DNA from: Desmodesmus armatus
Lineage: Eukaryota > Chlorophyta > Chlorophyceae > Sphaeropleales > Scenedesmaceae
NCBI GenBank assembly: GCA_007449985.2
Contig: VIIQ02000559.1
Span: 340,501 to 404,500 of the forward strand
Reading direction: 5' to 3'
Length of the DNA: 64,000 bases
The notes under the pieces are model-generated. The model searched no databases, had not been told where the DNA came from, and saw only the letters and a program-made list of their open reading frames with translations. Positions 47,201 through 59,382 of the stretch are shown here, piece by piece (positions within the stretch are counted from its first letter, which is position 1; every line of letters starts with the position of its first letter). Made by a program: the position numbers and the translations under genes.

Positions 47201-50200
47201 GCGCAGGCTTCTGGAGGAGCTGCCCAAGCTCAGCAACTACAGCTGGTTCAGGCCAGCCCCTACAGCAGACAGCACACAGCCCCAGGGAGACCCCCCAGCA
47301 CAGCTGCCTCCCCTGGGCCCCGTGCAAGAGCCTGACCAAGACAGAGGCATTGCACAGGCCATGCACCACCCACCGCTGCTGGGGCTGCTGACAGTAGCCT
47401 TCTCAGGGAGCTGTGCCTCCTGGTTCCTGCAGGCAGCTGATCAGGAGGTAATGCAGCGAGCTACACAGCTTCTCAGGGAGGCTGTGGATGTGGCTTACAC
47501 GGAGGTATGTGGCATTTCCGGATCTTTGTATTGCTAGTGATTGTAACCAACAACGTCGGCAACGTATGAGTGGCGCCCCAATTCTATTACAGATTTGGTG
47601 TGGAGCCATAAAAGAATGAGAAGCATGTCTGCTACTGCCCCCATGCTTTCAATAGTGCATGCATGCTGTGTGACCCCACATGGGATGAGTCACACACGTT
47701 GTACCTCATGATCACCTTGAAGTACTAGTACCTGCCAGGACAGGCTGTCAAGCCTTGACCTTGGGGGGTGGCCCCTCCCCCTTTCTTCAACTATGGTTTC
47801 ACCTCTGCCTGGGTGACGGCCTCTTTCTACAACAACACACATAGTAACTCCACTCGGGGTTACTGAATGTGGCATTACTCCTGCAGGCGACAGCACGTTT
47901 GGCTGTCATCTTGGTCAAGCAGCAGTCAGACTCCAGACAGTTAGCCCAACTCAGTCAGTCAGGCTGAAGGGGGGCTGTGCAACAAGTTCTTTTGGGCTTT
48001 CTGCAAAAGAGACGCACTGCCGGACCATCATAGCGCACCATGTGCTTTTCTGCACGTCCAGGTTGTGGGCATGGCGACTGCAAGGCTTCCGAATCAGCTG
48101 AAGCAGATTGACGGCATGATTGAGAACATGTCTCTGAAGCCCCTGGCCGAAGCTGCCAAGTCATGCCAGCACCCCCTCAAGGCCAGCAGCAGTACAGGGC
48201 TGGACGGTCAGCAGGTACGTGCCATCATATAGAAGTGTCACTGGCGGCACTGATGGCATCACAAATGCATGTATTGCCTGTGCAGCCGTCCTAAGACTTT
48301 GTTAACTGATTGTGGTTGTTGATTTGGCCAATGAGCCTTGTGTTGGCTCCTCAAACGGCCGGTGTTCAGTGTACCATCCACATACTGATTGGACTAGATG
48401 ATCCAGGGGCTTTGCCTCTGACACTGTTTGGTAGTGGCCAATGCGCACTGCCAGCGCTGGCAGGTTTGCTTGGACCACACAAGTATGCCTAGAGACTACC
48501 GCTTGCTGTGTCAAGATGTGCATGCAATCATTCTCCTTGCTGCATCGGGACTCACGGCTACCATCATGCTGCAGGGAGTCCCGCCTGTTTTGGAGGCATC
48601 AGAAGGGTGGGCAAGCCTGCTCACGGCTCAACTGAAGCAGCTTGGCCCAGCTCGGGTGCGAGAAGCGTCCGAGGCAACGAATGAGGACATGGAGAGCCTA
48701 CAGGATGAGCTGTGCACAGGGTAAGGAGACAGATATTTGCGGACAACATAAAAGCTGTGGGCCGCAGGGGCAAGCCTTGCGGGTTGGGTGGTTGCAATGC
48801 GGCATGCTTGGGTGGTAGCAATGTTCCACACTATGTACAAGCTTCCAGCCTGGAAGCAAGTTGCTGGCGCCTTGCTAAGCTCGAGATGCTGTAACAATGC
48901 GCCATACAATCATGAAGGCAATCGCATGTCCAGCCAGTACTGGCTGGACATACTGGTAGCACTAGTTCTATCTTACTGCAGTTCTGTGCAGCAAGTCAAC
49001 AGACGTCGTCATGTGCGTCACTGGTCCCCTATTAGCCACCATGTGTACGTATGGATCGTCAACTTGACGTGCATTGAATGCTCATGCAACAGCTCAGTTG
49101 TCAGACTCATTCGTTGCTGCCGTACAGATCCACAGATGAGGTTGCGCTCAAGTTGTATAAGTGGATCGCGAGCTTCTCTGCTGCGCTTGATGGGCTGACG
49201 ACAGCCGTCAAGCTTGACACCTGGTCGGCAAGCATCGGGCGCAATCTACAGGTGTGTGCTCCCCTCCATGTTGCCATCACTTCTGCTTCTCCTCTTTGAG
49301 CCCCAGCAGTAAGTTGATGCCTTTCGGGCGGAGTTCATTGATGTCGCGATATCATGGCAACCCGTGTGGTAAGCCTTCACCCCTCACCCCGGCAAGTTGT
49401 GAGGAAATCTGGACTAATGAAATTGTACGCCAAGGAGTACAATGAGTGGCCACAATGAGCTTGAACCTTGGACCAGAGGTTGTCATCACATTGTGTTACA
49501 GGCAATGTGTTACAAGGTTGCTTTGTCGCCTGCTGTCCTGCCAGGGATACTTCAAGCCCATGCACAAGCTGCAGCTCGTCCTGTCAGCACAGGGCGGCGG
49601 CCCTGTCTTGGCAGGCCTCAGTGCCCACTCTGTACAGCCGGCAGCGGAGCAGCTCTCCCAGGCCCTCACTGCTATGATAGCAGCACACAAGCACCTGCGA
49701 GCCGCCTTTGATGCAAGCATTGCGACTGATGCTTGGGGAGTCATTCAGAGGAGCTTTAACTTGATCCGTGAGCTCGCCCATCAAACTGAGGTGCGTTACT
49801 GCACCTCACTCAATTTTTCAGGCAGTGCAGCTGGCAACTGCATGTGACAACCTGTAGATATCACTGATGCGATTCAGGAATCAAGGGTCAGCTGGACACC
49901 AGCCCTGGCTGAAAGGCTCTGCGTCACCCCACAGGGCTGCAAAGTGACAGTGTTTGGTTGGATAGTCTTGGGTGTGCATTCACATCTATCCCTTGTCGCT
50001 CAATTGATTGGGCAGCCCTCGAATTTTGCTACTTCAATGGTCATGATCTTTCCTACATAGGCGATGTTCATACCCCTTCATCTCAGCAACAGCAGAGTAG
50101 TCTAGTATTGCCAGTGCGCTGGCGTATGGCCAGCGGCCGAAATGGCCGGGTGGATGATGTTATCCAGGCGTGTGCATACTGTGCTGCGCTGTATGACCCT

Positions 50201-50848
50201 GCTGCAGAAGCCGCCTTTACAATTGAAGATGTATCTGACAGCCATCGCTGATACACTCAAGATGGGAGTGCTTGGGCCGCTGTTCTCCTACCTGCCCACT
50301 ATCAGCCCCTTTCTGCCAGACTGCCCAGCGACACGGCGGATGTGGGTGCAGATGCACTTGCGCCCCTCTCAGAGAAGCGTACACCTTTGGACAGACCGGT
50401 GCTGCCAGCAGGTGCGCAGAACAGGAAATATGGACGAAAAGGCATGCGTGGATCAAATTTGCAAGAAACCGAGCAACGGACAGATGTATACAAACACGCT
50501 GTTAGTACATTTCATAGGATCAATGTGAATATCAAAGCTGTCTTTTTCCGCGTGCGAGCGCGTGGGTGGCAGAGATGCGTGTCGCGTCATGCTTGCTGCT
50601 CGCTGTACAGGTGATTACGCTTTATGCCAATCTACGCCTGCCCATCGCGCGACTGTGGTGGATGCTGGACCGTGAGAATGTCGACGTCAGTCAGGCCGTG
50701 CGCAACAGGGCCAACGGCCTGACTCTCGTCTACTCAGCACCATCCTTTGCCTGCAGGTCCAAGGATTCACTTGCCAGTGATGCAAGACAGCAGGATTGTG
50801 CGTCCAAGCCCCACCACTCCATGCAGGGCAGTGCAGTAGGTGCCAGTG

Positions 50849-50883
<35 letters not shown>

Positions 50884-53142
50884 GACAGCAACGGGCGTTG
50901 CCGCATAAGGCGGTCTGCGATGTTTGAGCACCGTACTCGGCATTATGAAAGCGCCAACGACCCTGTGATGCTGCTGCAAGCCGTGCCTGAAATGCGGCAA
51001 GCTGCAACGGCGGAGGCACGGTTCCTAGCTGATACACACAGCGCTGTCTTGGAGCACCAGGCTCGACTGACTGCACTGGCCGCTTCGGCTGGCAGCAGCA
51101 GCCACAGCAGCCAGCAACAGCAGCTTGAGCAGTTCGAGAAGCAGTACACGCTGAAGGTGCTGAAGCATGCCCAGCAATGCGAGCCGCTCAAAGAGGGCTG
51201 TGCGGACCTTTTGACGCAGCAGCCACAGGGCACCTGGTGGCACACAGCATGTGAAGCCAGCCTCCGCCAGCATCCCTTGCCAGAGTGCAGTCACAGCAGC
51301 GCCAGCAGCAGCAATGGTGACAGCGACACAGATCAGCAGCTTCATGATGAAGATGATCCTTGCTCATCAGACCTTCCTGCCCCAGACAGGTTCAGGTCGC
51401 CACAGCAGCAGCAAGAGCGCCTGCTGCAGCGGCGCATGCGGCGAAGGCAGCAGCAGCTAGCAAGGTATGACTGGGGCAAGCTGCGGCCGTGGCAACTGCA
51501 GCGTGCGGCAGTGCTGGCTAGGCGGCAGCTGATGCTGAATAGGGTTGCGGTACTGCAGGACTCGGCTGCTGCACACCTGCGTGACCTGCAGCATGCACAT
51601 GCAGTCCTCTCCAAGGTTGCAGTGCTGCGCGCTGTCAGCCAGCCGCCAGCAGACAGCTCACGCACAGGCAGCAGCCCACACGCAAGCAGCAGCCGGCCAT
51701 CACACAGTCCTGCAGGACAGCAGCAGCTGGCAGGCACTGTGACTGGGCAGGCATCTCTCTGCAGCGCTGCGGTACAGCTGCTATACAGCCAGTCAGGTGC
51801 TTCAGCAACCAGTCCTTCTGCGCAGCAACCTCGATCTATTCCTTTTGCCAGCCTCAGTCTGATTGTTCCCGGTCCCGTCACTGTCCCAGCGTCCGGATCC
51901 CTGATGCCTTCAGTTGAGACATTACTGCAGCACCTGCAGCCGATAATGCTTGGGAGCGGGCACGACCAGCAACATGCCAGCAGCAAGTAGCTCCGCTCCT
52001 GCAGTCAGGGGTGCAGCGCCAGTCTGCCGACCAGCAGTGGCTACAGCAGGTGCTGGACGGTCCACAGACTGCCAGCCCGGCAGCAGGGAAGAGTGACGGT
52101 GTGACCTATGCAACCGCTGTGCAGCAGGATGAGCAGCGTCAGCGCAAGGGAGTCAGCACCAGGCAGCTGCTGTGGGAGGTCCTGCAGCAGCTGAAGCCAG
52201 CAGCATGCCACTGGTATGAGGCAGGAGCAGCACACCACCACATGCAGCACACTGCTCGTGCAGCACCATGTGAGGTGGCTGCTGCAGCAGCTGCGCCTGC
52301 CTCTGTCCCTGAGTGCACCAGCCCTGTGCTGTGGTCCCGCCTGACCCACAGCCTTGCCTCAGACCTGCTGCTGGTGCCTCCCAGCATCAGAGACTTGGTG
52401 GGCAATGGCTGGGCAGCAGGGGCAGGCAGGCTGGGTGCTGGTGGAGATGGCAGCAGCAGTGTGAACAGCAGCAGCAGTGTGGCAACCAGGATGCTGGTGG
52501 TGCAGTATGCAAGGGCTGCAAGGAAGCAGTTTGTGCAGGTGGGGAAACGCCTGCAAGTGCTTATAGCTAGCAGCTCTGTACCATCGTCTGGTAAATCTAG
52601 ACATGCCACTTGCAGCCTGTTGAAACATGTGTGCCACATTTGAAACCGACTTGTCATAGCAGCAGGTACGTGGACCATCACTCTGTGACGTACTATGGCC
52701 AACCCTTCACCGTGATGACACTGTCATCGGATAAAAGAAAGTGTTGTCTGGTGCCACCTGATGCCTGCAGGGCTTCAGTCCCTCTGCGTTTGCTGGTCAG
52801 CTGGTGTCGCTGCAGCTGCTGGCAGAGGAGGATGACCTGCTGGCTGAGCTGCGCCCCGAGTCAGCACACCGCATCAGGACAGCGCTGACACTCCACACAG
52901 ACGTAGCAGCAGCAGGGGCAGCCACTGCACTGCCAACAGCCTCGCTTGTAGCTTACTGTGGTGAAGCTATCCTGTCCTGTGGGTGCATGGGCAGCGCTGG
53001 AAGCGGGGCAGGGCCTTCCAGCAGCAGCAGCAGCCGCAGTGGCACATGCAGCTGTCAGTATGCAAACACAGCTGGTGGCTTGCATGACAGAACCGGGCAG
53101 TCAACCGACAAGCATGCAGCAGCCAGCAGCAGCACCACTACT

Positions 53143-53183
<41 letters not shown>

Positions 53184-54726
53184 CAACCTCAGACCGTCTC
53201 TGTCCCAGCTGCAGGCACAGATGGGCTGCTGCTTTGCAGGACTCTCGCAGGTCGCGCTTCCATGGCTGCAGCTTCTAGCTCGCTATCACGCTCTGGCACC
53301 CGACGCAGATGCTGTGGAAGAGAAGTGCCACCTGCTGCACAGAAGCCACAGCAACCCAGCCGCGGCTGCATTGTTAGCTGCGGTGTTTGCTCGCAACCCG
53401 CTGCAGTGGCGTCTGGCTGCTATGGCAGTTGCACTGTCGTCCTTCGCAGCACCCACATGCAGCTTTGTTGGCAGCCTGTCCACTGTCGTGAGCGAGATAT
53501 GGGGCAGTGTTGGTGTTGAGACAGTGGCTGGGGGCCCACTGTTTGGGGTGCCACTGTGTGCTGCCCCTGTGCATACGGCTGCAGCACCCCTGGCGCAGCA
53601 GCTGTGGCAGCAGGCTGAGGGGAGCTCAAGCCTGATGCAGCCCCGAGGTCGTGGGCTCTGTGCTGGCCAGCAGCAACAGCACCCGCAGCATGCTGCCACT
53701 ACAGCAGAGCAGCAGCAGCAGTCAGCTACAGAGCAGGCTAACAGCTTTCCCACAGCAGTCTACACCTGGCTGCATGCAGACCGGCTGCTGCATGTCCCTG
53801 CAGGAAAGTGGCAGCAGCACATCAGAGACCACCTGCTGGAGCCAGCACGTGATGGCGCAAGCAGCAGCGGCGTCCCTGATTATGCAGATGGTGCCACCAG
53901 TGGCAGCAGCAGCCGCATGCTCCTGCTGGCAGACTTGGCATGTGACTGGTGCAGCAACTCACTGCCGCCCCAGGAAGACAGCAACAGCGGCAGGCCTGCT
54001 GCTTCCGCCAGCAGCAGCGACAGCAGCAGGCGCTGCAGCAGCAGCAGCAGCAGCAGCAGCAGCACAAGCCAGCAGACAGTGTGGGGCTGTGTTAGCTGCG
54101 GTGCTGCCCAGTACTGCAGCAAGGCGTGTGCTGACTCGGCCAAGAAGGTGCACAACTCCAACTGCTGGTGAGTCAGCCTGGGATGCCACAGGGTCGGCTC
54201 ATGAAGGCCAGGTCAGCAGTACGGTTGGATGTGCTTGCATACTTTACATTGGCCCAGCTGCCTAGTTGCCATCTACAAGGTAGTGCAAAGTGTGAAGGGC
54301 GTATCGCTGCGGCGCCAGCCATATGACATCAACGCGCGGAAGGTGGCGCCTGCCTAGTGCACTGAGTACTGCAATGTTGAGTCAATCGTGTTGAGTGTTG
54401 CATGGCACTCTCTCGTGTACTGCTTGCTGAAGTCTTGGTGGTGCAGTAGCAAAGCAACCCCGCATGCACTGGTGGTTGCTTCCTGCTTCCTGCCAAGTTT
54501 CATCCTGCGATGCCAGCCAGTGTCTCTGCGCAGCTGAATTATCTTGCTGAAAATTACCGCCGCTGCTGCTTCGCCGTCACTGCACCATTCCCTTGCATGC
54601 AGGCGTCTGCAGGCGTTGGCGCTCAACGGCCTGTGCTGGCAGCAGCCTGGCTACCAGCGCTCACCCAGCAGCAGCAGGTCACGCTCCTTCTGGGACCTGG
54701 CAGCTGTGGAGCCACAGCCACACTGA
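41264..54726 (+). CDS. Giant MYND-finger protein, copy C (15 exons, about 2,950 aa, two frameshifts)
   Basis: Exons: 41264-41369, 41516-42020, 42334-42787, 43176-43723, 44041-44367, 44577-46882, 47207-47504, 48062-48214, 48575-48720, 49128-49251, 49545-49790, 50208-50411, 50611-52538, 52771-54167, 54603-54726. Near-identical to copy A in exons 1, 2 and 5 and colinear throughout, but inverted. The MYND finger is at the end of exon 14 (CDWC, a Ser-rich 45-residue spacer, CVSC, QYCSKAC, HNSNC); exon 15 encodes RLQALALNGLCWQQPGYQ and ends at TGA 54724. VLRLRGG is at 45528-45548. Oddities: the exon 3 acceptor of A (CCTGCAG) is CCTGCAA here, but an AG 24 nt upstream keeps the frame; exon 6 changes frame near 44715-44740; exon 13 has 11 extra bases near 51950-51975, giving a stop at 51988 before the frame resumes. 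Intron 1 has a run of 17 G. Either a decaying copy or one with assembly errors. Confidence 0.78.
50851..50883 (+). repeat. AGC microsatellite coding for poly-Ser in copy C exon 13
   Basis: Ten AGC codons followed by AGT, giving a run of Ser in the N-terminal part of exon 13. Similar CAG-type runs occur at 53144-53178 and 54035-54063 (copy C exon 14), and on the minus strand at 9391-9420 (poly-Q, copy A exon 6) and 1710-1736 (copy A exon 14). Confidence 0.9.
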
Positions 54727-54890
54727 GACTCACGCAGTATGGGGATGTGTGCAGTGATGCTGTGCTGGCCGCAGGCTGGCTGCTAGCAGTGAGGGCTAGC
54801 GATGAAGCTGATTGGTGGACAGTCATGTCACTGTAGCCACACTGAGGCAGCATAGGGGTGCGTGCAGTGATGCTGTGCTGGCTAGCGTTT
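54711..54890 (+). repeat. Tandem duplication across the end of copy C exon 15
   Basis: The segment starting CCACACTGAG and containing GTGCAGTGATGCTGTGCTGG occurs at about 54717-54768 and again, slightly altered, at about 54836-54884. The first unit covers the stop codon of copy C; the second lies in its 3' flank. Confidence 0.6.
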
Positions 54891-55325
54891 CTGATGTTTG
54901 CTTTTTCCTTATCAGGCTCGCATCATGCCCATGGTGGGCGGCTGGAGCTCAGGACGGGGCTGTGTGCTGTAATGCTGTGGTGGCTGGGAGGTACCAGCTA
55001 TGGGTGACCTGTCAGCTTTTGAAAAGCTGAAAGGATGGGCGCGAGCAACAGGCTGGCTGTGCTGTTCACTGTGGCTGGGTGTTCAAAGCTGTAACAGCCT
55101 GCCAAATGCCACACTGCGTTATGTGGTCGTGTGCTTGAAACTATGTGGAATCAGTGCCCAGCGCAACAAACATGCAGCCTGCATTGCCACCTGCCCCCCC
55201 CCCCCTGCCAACATCTTTGCAATACTTACACATGCACTCTCTTTCTGCATCAGCTTGCAAAGCATCTCACCAGTCGCATTACACTACAAGTAGCAACAGC
55301 AGCAGTGAATAACACGGGTACCGTC
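54727..55325. other. Convergent intergenic region between copy C and NOP9-like gene
   Basis: About 600 nt with 3' flanks of both genes. The first 110 nt match the 3' flank of copy A in inverted orientation. TGTAA on the plus strand at 54968-54972 may be the poly(A) signal of copy C. No other gene seen. Confidence 0.5.
55279..55283 (-). terminator. Putative poly(A) signal (TGTAA) of the NOP9-like gene
   Basis: TGTAA, the usual green-algal poly(A) signal, lies about 45 nt past the stop codon of the NOP9-like gene on the same strand. Spacing to a cleavage site cannot be checked from sequence alone. Confidence 0.45.
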
Positions 55326-58300
55326 CTACTTCTTTTGCTTCTTGATGCTGTGCTGCTTATCAGCAGACAGACCACCAAAGCCCAATAGAGCCAACACATC
55401 CACATCACCACCAGCAGCCTTTGAAGGTACAGCGTTCTCAGCACTGTGCCGAGCCCGCTTCTTCTTGCTGCTTTTCCCATTCACAGCAGCAACAGCAGCC
55501 TCCCCACTGCCTGCATCAGCCTCAGCGCTACCTCCAGCCGCATGTTTGGCTTTCTTCGACTTCTTTTTTGGCGGCTTTTCGTCCAAACTCGCTGGCTCGT
55601 CCACCCCTGCAGCAGCAGCAGCAGCATCTGCTGCTGCGGACTCCCGCTTGCGCTTCTGCTTCTTGGCTTTCCTGCTACCCTCACCCTCTGCAGCCCCGCC
55701 CTCTGCTGCTTCTGCTGCAGCAATGGCTGCTGCTGCCAGTCTCGCCCGCTTCTTAGCATTGCTTTCGCTAGCATCAACTGCAGCGGCAGCTGCTGCATCT
55801 GCAGCACCACCACCCCCAGCGGAATCACCAGCAGCAGCAGCAGCAGCAGCTGCTGCTGCTTCCTCCCGTCGCCGCTTCTTCTTGCCGACCACGGCATCCT
55901 CTGCCGCCCCCGCCGGCTGTTGCTGCTGCTGGTCTGCAGCAGCACTGCTTCCACCAGCCGCCGGACGACCTGCTGCTGCTGCTGCTGCTGCATAGTCTGC
56001 TGCTGGCTTGGCATGCTTGCCTGTGGTTGCAAGGAGTTGTTGGAACTCCTTGCGAGCAGTGGCTGCTGCAGCTGTGCGCTTGCGCCACTCCTCGGGACTG
56101 CAGCAGAACACACAGACAATCGCACTCACACATGAACATGAGCCAAATTCCCACGTTGGTCTGCACTTACCACATAACCCTTACTACTGGCGTCACCCAA
56201 GCTGCAACAGAGGATTACACTTGCAACAGCATGGGTGTTGACGGCAAGCCACGACCCATAAAGGCAGGACCAACAGCGTACAAAGGAGTGCGGACAAGTT
56301 GGGTCGACAATAAACAAATTTTGTTTGCACACGTCCAACCCTGCACACTCAGACACGCTGAGACACTCAGACAGGCTTTACTTGCAGGCTCACCTGCGCA
56401 GATACACCTCCAAGCCCAGCTTCTTGGAAAGGAAAGTGCCCCAGGAGCAGCGGCTCATCAGCTGTTCGTGTGCTGCAGCAACCTCAGCCACCAAGGCTTC
56501 GGCCTCTTCAGGGGACTGCAGGGCAGCAACAAGGCGATGCACAAGGCGATTGACCTTGAGGCTCTTGGTGTTCATTCCGCTGTGTTAGTGACAAACATTG
56601 TCAAACTACGCTACAGCACTGCTTGAAGGTACCCAAGCGGCGCAGACTGCCGACGTGGCTGCAGCTGCTGCCGCATCCTTCTTGCAAATTTTACATGGCC
56701 TCCAGGCATATGCTGAAACCCCAAAACCCAAAAGAACCATACAGACAAACCCCAAACCCTGGAATATGTGTTATATGAAGTCTGCTCACCATGGTGTTGT
56801 AGACAGCCTCTGCAAGGAAGCTCCCTGCTGGTGCCTGCACAATTGTGCCCCAGCAGCCCTTGAGCGATGCCAACATAGCGGCCCGTGCTGCCGCCGCTGC
56901 GTCACCACCACTGCCTTCTGCTGCTGTTGCTGCTGCTGCAACGCCGTCAGTCTTCTGCTTCTTTTTCAGCTTGCGCAGTTGGCGCTTGCTGAGGCTGCCG
57001 CCCTGCAGTTGGCGGGGCAGGATGACAACCAACATGTCAAAGCAGGTGGTCTTTGAAACCCCGTGGTCTGCAAACACGCTGGCTTGTTGTTGTTGTGCTG
57101 GATGTATTTGTTCTGGTGGGCAACAAGGTGGTTGTGGTTGTGGTGGTGTGGGGTTTGATGGCTGCTCGATGGGTCACTCTGTGCACGTGGCCCTCACTTG
57201 CCTGACAGACACTCATGGAAAGTTGCCACAGAGCCACCCCACCTTGAAGGGGCTGACAAAAGGCTTACAGACCAGTACTCACACCACAACCACCCAAGGG
57301 CAGTGAAACGTACCTCTGTAGGAGCCACCGCGAGTGCTGCCTCTAGAAGACGGCTGCCTGCAGGATCCTTCGCCATCCTCAACAGGTCACTCTGCTGCAA
57401 CGCACCCATGCTCTCCCAGAAGGGAGCCACCACAGCAGCTGGGAACTGCCCCAGCAGCAGGGCCAGCATGGCGCTGCCTGGGGTACTGAGCCGAGTGGTG
57501 CTGCCGCTGCTGCCTGCAGCCGCCCCTAGGGTTGCGTTGGTGTCCAGGGTGACCAGCGCTGGAACCAGGTGGGACGTGCCTACAGGGGACAAGTACAGAC
57601 AACCATGAAATCCATCAAAAATGCTTCACACATGTGACAAGGGTATAGCAGGACCTTTCGCAGATGTACGCAACAGGTACGGACGTGACTCCTGCATGAT
57701 ACTGTGGAATGACCCACAGGAATTTCCGCCAGCAGACCTACAAACCATCCGCGAGTCCATACAGCAACCGGCGGCTGTGCCCAGCAAAGGCAGCAAAGCA
57801 TCACTGCGGTTGGCCACTTGTGCTGCACCTCACGTAGTCTTGTACACCCACTATTGCCACTCACCAGGACAGAACAATAACCCCCACATCAACAACTCAG
57901 ACCTTCAACTCAAGCTCCTGGCTAGGGTGTATAGGCTACGACAGCTCACCTATTCTGCCCTGCCATTGAGCCAGCTGCCCGAGGGCCGTTGCCAGGGCTG
58001 TGACAAATGTCTGCTGGTGCGGCCCGGGTCCACCCCTGGCTGCTGCTGCTGCCAGCGCTGCCACGACACCAGAGCGCCGCCGCCGCAGCAAGTCTGTCAG
58101 ATGAGGTGACAGCTCCGTCACATACGCAGCAACCTGAACAGCAGCAAAGTGCAAGACAAATACAGTGAGAGTGGCATACAACAGAGAGGGTCGGCAGCAG
58201 GTCTGTCAGGTGGGGCAACAGCTCTGTCACATACGCAGCAACCTGCACAGCAGCAACGTGCAAGACAAACTCAGTGAGCCGGGCAAACTTCACCAAATCG

Positions 58301-59351
58301 CTATCCAATCTTGATGCTAGCCCTGCAGTTGATCGAGCCTCCACAAGTATGTCAGCGGCTTGAATGTGAGTGGCATACAACAGAGAGGGTGGGCAGCAAG
58401 TCTGTCAAGTGAGGCGACAGCTCTGTCACATACGCAGCAACCTGCGCAACCAGACAGCAGCACAGTTCAAGACACAGACAAATGCCAGGGGCTTTGAGAG
58501 TGACAAACGGCAGAGGGTCGGCTGCTGGTGGTGTCAGATGAGGCGACAGCTCTGTCACGTACGCAGCAACCTGCAAAACAACATGGCAATAGGCACATGC
58601 ACTACTCTTTGGGGAGAGGGGAATTCACCACATAGGCAGGGGAACCTCTCCAACACACACCACAGCTAAATCTGTGTTGGTAGACAGATGCACGCGCTTG
58701 CCCTTCTTAAAATTACCGTGTGCTGAACACTGTTGTATTTAGTGGTGACTGTAAAGGTAGTACAACTATCACAGCTGCTGCTGACCACATATACTACGTA
58801 TCACACCACTCACCCTGCTCCTGTTGTGTGTGGCCGACAGCACTGCCTGGATGACAAAGTTAGCACAGTGGTGACAGCACAGCGGCAGCAGCCGACCCTT
58901 CAGAAACCTCTCATAGAATTCATCTGCCAAGCTGGTCCCCTTGCCACCCCCTGCTGCTGCTGCTGCTGCTGCTGCAGCCTCCTCCTCTCCTTCCTCCTCA
59001 GACCCTGCTTCTGCTTTCCGCTTCTTCCGCTTCTTCTTATCCCCGCCTTCTTCTGTTGTACCTTCCTCATCCTTCACTGCTACAGCCTGTGCTGCGGCTG
59101 TAGCAGATTGCGGCATCACTGCTACAGCCACCTCCAAGAGATGGCTGTAGCAGTCGTCACGCAGCAGCCGACCCACAGAGCTGTCTGTGAGGGTGGCCAG
59201 CCGCTGGCCTGGTGCTGCTGCTGCTGCTTTGGAAGGGTCCAGGCCCAGGATGGGAGGCAGGATCAACATCAGTAGTGACCTGCAGGAGGTGTGTTAAACA
59301 CATGACTTGCATCAAGCATGTACACAAACAGTATCATCACGACATTGAAGA

Positions 59352-59382
<31 letters not shown>

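Noticed and set aside
55342..55995. Long plus-strand open frame, Ala/Pro-rich
   Set aside because: Antisense shadow of the Ala/Lys-rich last exon of the NOP9-like gene.
56790..57314. Missing Pumilio repeat between exons 9 and 10 of the NOP9-like gene
   Set aside because: Exons 10 and 11 contain the last repeats (GCWGTIVQAPAGSFLAEA and SRCSWGTFLSKKLG) in the order known for the family, so nothing is missing.
58112..58575. CRISPR-like array
   Set aside because: Repeats are exon-edge copies with irregular spacing in a eukaryotic intron; no cas genes and no constant repeat-spacer structure.
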